Part shown: positions 5,518 through 9,930 of the stretch, one piece after another
Layout: each line of letters begins with the position of its first letter
Numbering within the stretch: position 1 is the first letter of the stretch
Assembly (NCBI GenBank): GCA_025935445.1
Contig: JAICVG010000016.1
Coordinates: 1-9,930 of the forward strand
Origin: Nitrososphaera sp.
Lineage (GTDB): Archaea > Thermoproteota > Nitrososphaeria > Nitrososphaerales > Nitrososphaeraceae
Length of the DNA stretch: 9,930 bases
Reading direction: 5' to 3'
The notes under the pieces: generated by a model
Databases searched by the model: none
Seen by the model: the letters and a program-made list of their open reading frames with translations, nothing else
Told to the model about the DNA's origin: nothing
Position numbers and translations under genes: made by a program

Positions 5518-7119
5518 ATGAAAACAGGAGAAGACAAAGGCAATAACTTTCGAAAAGGAGGAAGATTCCTTTACGCTGATTATACTCCATTAGAGCAAAA
5601 CATAGATTTCTTATCTCAACTCAAGGATTTTTCTAGCCTTTCAGATATCATTTTCCAAGCGCACAATGACTTCGAAAATCTTAGATCGGTACTCGCTAAC
5701 GCAGAGTCTTTGGAATCTGAAATAGTCTCCAAGATAGATCAATTAGGGAGCGCCCTCGTAGATATCTTTGGCAATTTTGGTATCAGGTATAATGAGCGGT
5801 TAAGAGAACGATATTCCATTCCAAGCGAAGCTGATCCATTTGTAATAGCAAGTAGTACCCTGAGAAGTAACATTATTCATTCTAGGGAGGTATTTCTCAA
5901 ACAATCTGATAGTTATCGAAAATACATTTATTCAAGGATTGAAGGGGCTTTGAGTAGTGCATTAGAACCTTTGAATGAATTGATTTCAAAGGGCTATGAA
6001 AAATTACCTTACATTATGACATCCAATCTTCAAAAAGGATTGAAGATATCTATTGACGATACATTTGGGGACAGTAGACGCTACAATATTTTGCTGATAA
6101 ACACATTGCCGCCAAATAGTTTCAGTTTACCCGAGAATAGTCCCTCCCTTTCTTATTCTCTTTCAGTCAGGAGCACAGAAATTGAATTTTGGAACCAAAG
6201 AAGAAAGGTATCAGATTTTGGTTTGAAGGATACAATGATACCTGTGGGCTTAAGGACTCCAATAACCAAAAAGCTAAAAAAATCCCTTGATTTTTTGCCA
6301 GGAATTGACAAAGAGGCAAAAAGTCAGAGAGAGCCAAAGTTTGTAAATGTTGAAGATTACTATCTGTACTCGGCAAACACCGATGGCAAAGAGAATCTTT
6401 TGGTAGTGCTTGTAGATAACCCATCCAAACCAGATGATAATTTGATACAGATCAAATATAGAATATCAGAACTAAATCACCACGATGGTAGGACTGCTGC
6501 TGCTACTACTACTACAAATCCTGCAGACGTTTCTGCAAAGCCTAGAACACATTATCTGGAGTATAATAAACTGCCAAGAATTGATTTTACTTCAAGCGAG
6601 CAAGGAAAAGTACAAGACATATTGGGAATCAAAGATATAGCTGAAGCTACTGATATTCCAGAGATACTGCTTCTTGGCAGGGCTATTCTTGATAAGATTG
6701 AGCTCATACTACATCATGAACCGTCGCAATTAGCATTGTACAGCAAGTTATCTTCAATTAGAGTTGATGATAAAGATGCTCTGGTAGTAGACGAAAGTAA
6801 AAGTTCTATAAGCCTAGGCAACAGCAACATCGTAGCATACGATCCAAGCTTGGTGACTATATTTTTAGAAATTACTGCCAAATACTACTCTCCGATTATA
6901 AGGAAATTAAAGGAAAAAAGCCCTATGAAAAACGAATTAATATTACGATTTGAAAATGCAGATGGCTCAAGAGAAGAACATTCACTTGGAATTGAGGAAC
7001 TAAACTTTCTTTTGAAAAGAACGGACGGCGGAAAGAAAATAGCAAGAGCTTTAGAAATATACAATGGTGATAATGATAATAAGAATATGATTACTAGTAG
7101 TGATGATACAGCAACTTAA
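5518..7119 (+). CDS. Large protein of unknown function, 533 residues
   Basis: I do not recognise this protein. It is soluble by appearance, with no signal peptide or membrane span. Residues about 25-165 look helical and heptad-like (DFENLRSVLANAESLESEIV and following), and may dimerise. Residues about 175-330 look beta-rich and carry many Ser, Pro and Asn. A Thr/Ala-rich linker (about 326-333) is coded by a run of GCT then ACT codons (6493-6516) and probably separates two domains. The C-terminal part (about 345-515) is mixed alpha/beta, with two helical segments (EILLLGRAILDKIELIL and FLEITAKYYSPIIRKLKEK). The tail is Asp/Asn/Ser-rich and disordered-looking. No cysteines or nucleotide-binding loop were seen. 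The start is supported by a TATA box about 44 bases upstream. It stands alone, with 177 bases before and about 370 after. Base composition is more AT-rich than in the upstream genes. Confidence 0.75.
   Translation: MKTGEDKGNNFRKGGRFLYADYTPLEQNIDFLSQLKDFSSLSDIIFQAHNDFENLRSVLANAESLESEIVSKIDQLGSALVDIFGNFGIRYNERLRERYSIPSEADPFVIASSTLRSNIIHSREVFLKQSDSYRKYIYSRIEGALSSALEPLNELISKGYEKLPYIMTSNLQKGLKISIDDTFGDSRRYNILLINTLPPNSFSLPENSPSLSYSLSVRSTEIEFWNQRRKVSDFGLKDTMIPVGLRTPITKKLKKSLDFLPGIDKEAKSQREPKFVNVEDYYLYSANTDGKENLLVVLVDNPSKPDDNLIQIKYRISELNHHDGRTAAATTTTNPADVSAKPRTHYLEYNKLPRIDFTSSEQGKVQDILGIKDIAEATDIPEILLLGRAILDKIELILHHEPSQLALYSKLSSIRVDDKDALVVDESKSSISLGNSNIVAYDPSLVTIFLEITAKYYSPIIRKLKEKSPMKNELILRFENADGSREEHSLGIEELNFLLKRTDGGKKIARALEIYNGDNDNKNMITSSDDTAT
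6493..6516 (+). repeat. Trinucleotide run (GCT)3(ACT)3 within a gene
   Basis: In-frame ACT, three GCT, three ACT and one ACA codons give the TAAATTTT linker. Such a run can change length by replication slippage without breaking the frame. Confidence 0.6.
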
Positions 7120-7342
7120 CCTAACCTACGGAGCAGCATACAACACTAACAGAAATGACATTTTTGGTAAATTTGAAGCTATTTTTTCTCAATGTACCGC
7201 TTGTCACTGCTTGTGCTTATCCGTAATGACATACCTCTATATTCTTCCTGTTACGCCATCAGATCTATTCTCATATATTATTTATATATCTCTACAATAT
7301 TTGAGGCATCCTTGCTAATCATTGACTATCCTAACTTTTCCC

Positions 7343-7377
7343 TGCCTCTTTTGGAGGCAAGATCATTTGCCTTTTTT
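7343..7377 (+). terminator. Possible hairpin terminator after the 533-residue gene
   Basis: A perfect six-base stem (7343-7348 with 7354-7359, five-base loop) is followed after 12 bases by six T residues. The T run is rather far from the stem, and archaeal termination depends mostly on T runs, so this is tentative. Confidence 0.25.
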
Positions 7378-7461
7378 GGTCTTCAGTTGGACATTATTGA
7401 AACAAAAAATTGTCTCTATCTATAGTTTATTGTAATAGGCCAGTCATCATGCTAGTTAATA

Positions 7462-7469
7462 TTTTATAA
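7462..7469 (+). promoter_or_regulatory. TATA box of the zinc-finger fusion gene
   Basis: TTTTATAA is centred about 24 bases before the GTG at 7490. Transcription would begin at or beside the start codon, giving a leaderless mRNA. This decides for the GTG, since the ATGs at 7471 and 7483 are in another frame that closes after a few codons. Confidence 0.5.
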
Positions 7470-7489
7470 CATGTCGTCTCATATGCCTT

Positions 7490-7945
7490 GTGTCAAGAGA
7501 ACCTGAGAGTTTCAAGTCAACTCAGAATATACTACAAGAAGCAACACAACAAAAAAAGCTGCCGAAGATTGCTGCACGCTATATCGAAGTAGAAGAGTTT
7601 AAAGACTCTGATCATCATGAAGGGTACTTTTGCTATAACTGTGTATATTTTGTCAAACCCCACCATTGCGCTATTGTAACAGATGAAGGTATGGATGTAC
7701 TGGAACGCTCATCTGGGGTTATAGCTCCTCATGGATTATGTTCGCTATGGATGCCAAATAAAAAAGAGATACATGGTGATTCTTCTTATAGAGGGGCTGG
7801 TACAGGACCCTCTCTCAAAAGTGAGTCTGAGGAATCAACTCCTGGCGTATCTGCTAGCTTTTCATGCGAAATATGTAACAAGTCCTTTGCATCTAGAGGA
7901 GAACTCAGACAACATACAATAGACAATCACAGCAAAACAACGTAA
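7490..7945 (+). CDS. HiPIP-like four-cysteine module fused to a C2H2 zinc finger
   Basis: The product is 151 residues in two parts. Residues 45-90 have four cysteines: C48-x2-C51, C60 (in HHC) and C84 in GLCSLW. This order, and the G-x-C-x2-W end, resemble high-potential iron-sulfur proteins, which hold one [4Fe-4S] cluster, although C51-C60 is short and the usual signal peptide is absent. Zinc is the alternative ligand. After a Ser/Glu/Gly-rich linker (about 91-123), residues 124-147 form a textbook C2H2 finger: FSC-x2-C-x3-F-x5-L-x2-H-x4-H (C126, C129, H142, H147). Such fingers bind DNA, RNA or protein and are scarce in archaea. One finger alone seldom gives specific DNA binding. The combination suggests a redox- or metal-responsive regulator, which is inference. 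The start is the GTG at 7490, set by a TATA box 24 bases before it. It converges on the methyltransferase gene. Confidence 0.75.
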   Translation: MSREPESFKSTQNILQEATQQKKLPKIAARYIEVEEFKDSDHHEGYFCYNCVYFVKPHHCAIVTDEGMDVLERSSGVIAPHGLCSLWMPNKKEIHGDSSYRGAGTGPSLKSESEESTPGVSASFSCEICNKSFASRGELRQHTIDNHSKTT

Positions 7946-7959
7946 AGACAAAATAAAGT

Positions 7960-7996
7960 GATGCATCTATAAAGATACTAGGTGCATTTCATTTTT
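7960..7996. terminator. Possible bidirectional hairpin between convergent genes
   Basis: GATGCATC (7960-7967) can pair with GGTGCATT (7981-7988), eight pairs including two G-U, around a 13-base loop. A run of five T (7992-7996) follows on the plus strand, and a T-rich stretch follows on the minus strand. The stem starts at the last base before the minus-strand stop. It could end transcription from both sides. Confidence 0.35.
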
Positions 7997-9044
7997 GAAA
8001 AATAAGCATTATTGATGTCACTAATATGTTACCAAGCTTGATGACTACGTAGGGATTAGCTTGCTTAAAGTCATCACCTACTCTGCTTGTATCCCAGTCC
8101 ACAGCATTAGATGCATCAATAATGCCTTTATCTAAGGTTTTTTGGGATATTGTAAGATCCAATGGTTCTACAAGCTTCATTACATCTAGTTTGTCAATTA
8201 GATGTGAATAGATTGTATGCTCGTTATAAAATTGATTAGTCACATCTGGTGGGTTTTTGTTGTTAATTATATATTCGGTTGCCACTATGGCAATGCCTCC
8301 AGGTTTGAGCACCCTTTCCATTTCTTTTAGACTTTTAAGCGCACCAGAATAGTTTTCTCCACCAAAATGCTCAATAGAGGAAAAGGAAAATACAATATCA
8401 AAGCTATCAGAAGGAAATTCAAGCCGTATGCCATCCATTCTTAACGCTGTCAAAGCATTTTGATTATATGGAAACGGAGAATATTTACTTGGATTTTCTG
8501 GAAAATCAGCAGGTGCAAAATTTTCCCACTCCTTTGTGCTATATAGGTCAGTAGCATAGAGATGGCCGAGATGATTTGCTAGATAAAAAAGAATTAACTC
8601 CTTTCCAGCTCCAATTCCTATCGCTGTATTATTTTTATTTAGTTTGCCAAATCTCTTCATAGCGATTATCCCAAGCGTCCACTCCCAATCTTTTCTGTGG
8701 ATCTGCCCTGGTTTTCTTGCAAGTATGCCTCGGCATTTATTGTAATATGTAATATCTTGTAGCTTTGGAATTATCTCTTTTACTTCATTGTTCTCCCAAT
8801 CTTCAATACAACATAGTTTGTTCAGCCTCAATCTTCCGTTTGGATCTGCATGATAAGAATCATAGGAAGCTTGCTTCATTTTTGTTATAAAAGATCGTAC
8901 TTCCGAGTCCTCTGCACTTTTACGTGCTCTTTCGTTTAGCTGATGTATCTTCATACGTATTTCAGATCTACTCTTGCCACTTAACAGATCCTTTATGATT
9001 GATGGATGGTGACTAATTGTAGTAATTTTTCTCTTTAGAGTCAC
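7989..9044 (-). CDS. SAM-dependent methyltransferase with long N-terminal extension
   Basis: The product is 351 residues. The class I core lies at about 138-256: motif I is AIGIGAGKELILFYLA (141-156), a variant with G-x-G-x-G-K-E rather than E-x-G-x-G-x-G; the strand-2 acidic residue is in YATDLY (D166); FDIVFSFSSIEHFGG (215-229) matches motif II; and MERVLKPGGIAIVATEY (242-258) matches motif III of the Methyltransf_11 type. About 135 residues precede the core. They are basic and helical (1-60), then hold CCIEDW (78-83) and a Tyr/Lys-rich part. Residues 259-351 probably form a cap. The variant motif I is one I associate with methyltransferases near surface-polysaccharide genes, so a sugar or glycan substrate is possible, but no glycosyltransferase is in view. 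The start is the GTG at 9044, about 33 bases after TTAAATAA (9074-9081, minus strand). No membrane anchor was seen. The substrate is unknown. Confidence 0.75.
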   Translation of the reverse strand: MTLKRKITTISHHPSIIKDLLSGKSRSEIRMKIHQLNERARKSAEDSEVRSFITKMKQASYDSYHADPNGRLRLNKLCCIEDWENNEVKEIIPKLQDITYYNKCRGILARKPGQIHRKDWEWTLGIIAMKRFGKLNKNNTAIGIGAGKELILFYLANHLGHLYATDLYSTKEWENFAPADFPENPSKYSPFPYNQNALTALRMDGIRLEFPSDSFDIVFSFSSIEHFGGENYSGALKSLKEMERVLKPGGIAIVATEYIINNKNPPDVTNQFYNEHTIYSHLIDKLDVMKLVEPLDLTISQKTLDKGIIDASNAVDWDTSRVGDDFKQANPYVVIKLGNILVTSIMLIFQK

Positions 9045-9073
9045 ATTATTTGTTATGGTGCTATTATGAGAAA

Positions 9074-9081
9074 TTATTTAA
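9074..9081 (-). promoter_or_regulatory. TATA-like element of the methyltransferase gene
   Basis: The minus strand reads TTAAATAA, centred about 33 bases before the GTG at 9044, giving a predicted leader of only a few bases. Confidence 0.4.
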
Positions 9082-9387
9082 TGGTTTCTAGGATCCCTTT
9101 GTAAAGGGTTGTTGTAGTGTAAGTTAGAGCCATATCTAAAAATTGTAGGTTGTCCGTAAAAAGTTTCCAGAAACTACCAAAATATGCTCACCATCATCAT
9201 CATCTCCTATCAGATGCAACGCATGGAAATAATGTGCAATGGAAATACATACATACACTATATAATATTACTAGCTCCTCTTTGACAAAATGCCGTTATT
9301 GAAGAATATTGCAGAGGAGTTTATATATGATGTTCTTTAGAACTATTTTAATTTGTTCTTATGTTAAAAAGAATAGAGTAGTTTAAA
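9082..9387. other. Gene-free AT-rich stretch with inverted repeats
   Basis: No protein-like frame was seen on either strand. It holds a near-perfect palindrome AGTTTC-CA-GAAACT (9162-9175), a CAT trinucleotide run (about 9192-9203), ACATACATACAC (9246-9257), a TATA-like ACTATATAATATTA (9257-9270), and a widely spaced inverted repeat CTCCTCT/AGAGGAG (9275-9281 and 9313-9319). The last two together could be a small RNA gene. Confidence 0.4.
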
Positions 9388-9406
9388 TTTATAAATCTTA
9401 TATATC
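9388..9406 (+). promoter_or_regulatory. Promoter of the exported beta-helix-type gene
   Basis: There are two overlapping candidates: TTTATAAA (9388-9395), about 36 bases before the ATG at 9427, and TTATATATC (9398-9406), about 25 bases before it. The first predicts a leader near 10 bases, the second a leaderless transcript. Confidence 0.4.
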
Positions 9407-9426
9407 CAGTGAAAAGAAGCAATGTC

Positions 9427-9930
9427 ATGATAATTATTCCTAAATCATATTTTGCCACTGCAGCAGTGGCGTTTCTCTTCTTTTTCTCTATGACCAGCAT
9501 ATCATATCAGCAACTACCCTTCTTTGACTTTGAAGAAGGGGTAGAATGTATAGACTATGACGCAGCAGAAAACACCATAGCTATAGACTGCGACCACGCA
9601 TCTTTTGGAGATGTTATTCGCACCATAAATGATCAATCCGTACTTGAAAAGCTTGAACAAGAGGGCGAATACCTTCTAAAAGCTAACTTGCGAGTAGCTG
9701 ATGGTATGACCTTTGAAATGACTTCAAATGAGGATGATAATCTACAATACCTCAAGATTGCTGGTGCAAATGGGATAATAGTTCATGGAAGAATACTGAT
9801 AGATGGCGTAAAAATAACATCTTGGGATGCTTCTTCTAACGACGTTGTTCAACAAGATAGGGATGGTTCTGTTGGCCGAGGGTACATCCAGTTTGATGCA
9901 AGTGAAGGTTCTGAAATAATAAATTCAGAA
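9427..9930 (+). CDS. Exported beta-helix-type protein, N-terminal part (cut by window edge)
   Basis: The frame is open from the ATG at 9427 to the last base, giving 168 residues with no stop, so the gene continues to the right. It begins with a short basic start and a hydrophobic stretch (residues about 8-24, YFATAAVAFLFFFSMTS), a likely signal peptide or membrane anchor, so the rest should lie outside the cell. The mature part is acidic and beta-rich: ANLRVADGMTFEMTSNEDD, then LKIAGANGIIVHGRILIDGVKITSWD and GYIQFDASEGSEIINSE. This strand-turn rhythm, with GVKITSWD and an INSE end, resembles right-handed parallel beta-helix proteins (pectate-lyase-like, mannuronan-epimerase-like) that I associate with soil Thaumarchaeota. 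These act on or bind surface polysaccharides. Catalytic residues would lie beyond the window, so enzyme activity cannot be judged. An ATG at 9422 is in a different frame. Confidence 0.65.
   Translation, partial: MIIIPKSYFATAAVAFLFFFSMTSISYQQLPFFDFEEGVECIDYDAAENTIAIDCDHASFGDVIRTINDQSVLEKLEQEGEYLLKANLRVADGMTFEMTSNEDDNLQYLKIAGANGIIVHGRILIDGVKITSWDASSNDVVQQDRDGSVGRGYIQFDASEGSEIINSE

Larger units (their letters stand above)
7120..7489. other. Gene-free stretch with a hairpin and a promoter
   Basis: There are no convincing genes. The hydrophobic plus-strand frames at 7100-7318 and 7192-7425 overlap each other and look like chance AT-rich sequence. It contains TATA-like runs near 7274-7290, a 6-bp hairpin (TGCCTC at 7343-7348, GAGGCA at 7354-7359) with a T run 12 bases later (7372-7377), a second copy of GAGGCA at 7303-7308, and the TATA box of the next gene at 7462-7469. 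Confidence 0.5.

Noticed and set aside
7100..7425. Two hydrophobic plus-strand frames that could be small membrane proteins
   Set aside because: They overlap each other and the end of the previous gene, and their Ile/Tyr/Leu richness follows from AT-rich DNA. No promoter at a suitable distance was found.
9188..9257. CAT and ACAT runs as a CRISPR or tandem-repeat array
   Set aside because: The runs are only a few units of three or four bases, with no spacers or longer repeat unit.

Overview
The window looks like a piece of an ammonia-oxidising archaeon (Thaumarchaeota/Nitrososphaerota, probably Nitrososphaerales). This assignment rests on family resemblance and gene organisation, not on a database search. 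The signs are: archaeal-type TATA elements about 24-33 bases before several start codons with almost no Shine-Dalgarno sequences (leaderless or very short leaders); a COG1340-type archaeal coiled-coil protein; a nuoB-like remnant of archaeal complex I type; an exported beta-helix protein of a style I associate with this group; and a small cysteine-rich protein. Genes are short and lie on both strands.

Layout. Bases 1-625 (+) hold a decayed nuoB (complex I subunit B) with at least three frameshifts and a nonsense codon. Converging on it from the minus strand are three genes: a 48-residue cysteine-rich protein (629-775), an unrecognised 86-96-residue protein (815-1075 or 815-1105) and a long coiled-coil protein (1117-2154). 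Divergent from the last is a 131-residue protein with three Cys/His motifs (2265-2660). Its stop codon shares a CTAG with the stop of a minus-strand protein-kinase-like gene (2657-3358).

Bases 3440-5340 (+) form a compact three-gene unit: a UbiE/COQ5-like methyltransferase, an overlapping UbiA-like membrane protein, and a chorismate-lyase-like (UbiC/DUF98) protein 24 bases further on. Together these are the three classical activities for making 4-hydroxybenzoate from chorismate, prenylating it and methylating the ring. Thaumarchaeota are known for menaquinones, so a 4-hydroxybenzoate-type pathway would be unexpected. It is the best candidate here for an undescribed system. The kinase-like gene is divergent across an 81-base shared promoter region and may belong to it.

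From about 5341 onward the DNA is visibly more AT-rich and gene spacing is looser. This part holds an unrecognised 533-residue protein (5518-7119), a small protein joining a four-cysteine HiPIP-like module to a classical C2H2 zinc finger (7490-7945), a minus-strand SAM-dependent methyltransferase (7989-9044), a gene-free stretch with inverted repeats (9045-9426), and the start of an exported beta-helix-type protein that runs off the right edge (9427-9930). This half looks like accessory DNA. No tRNA, rRNA, CRISPR array, transposase or integrase was seen.
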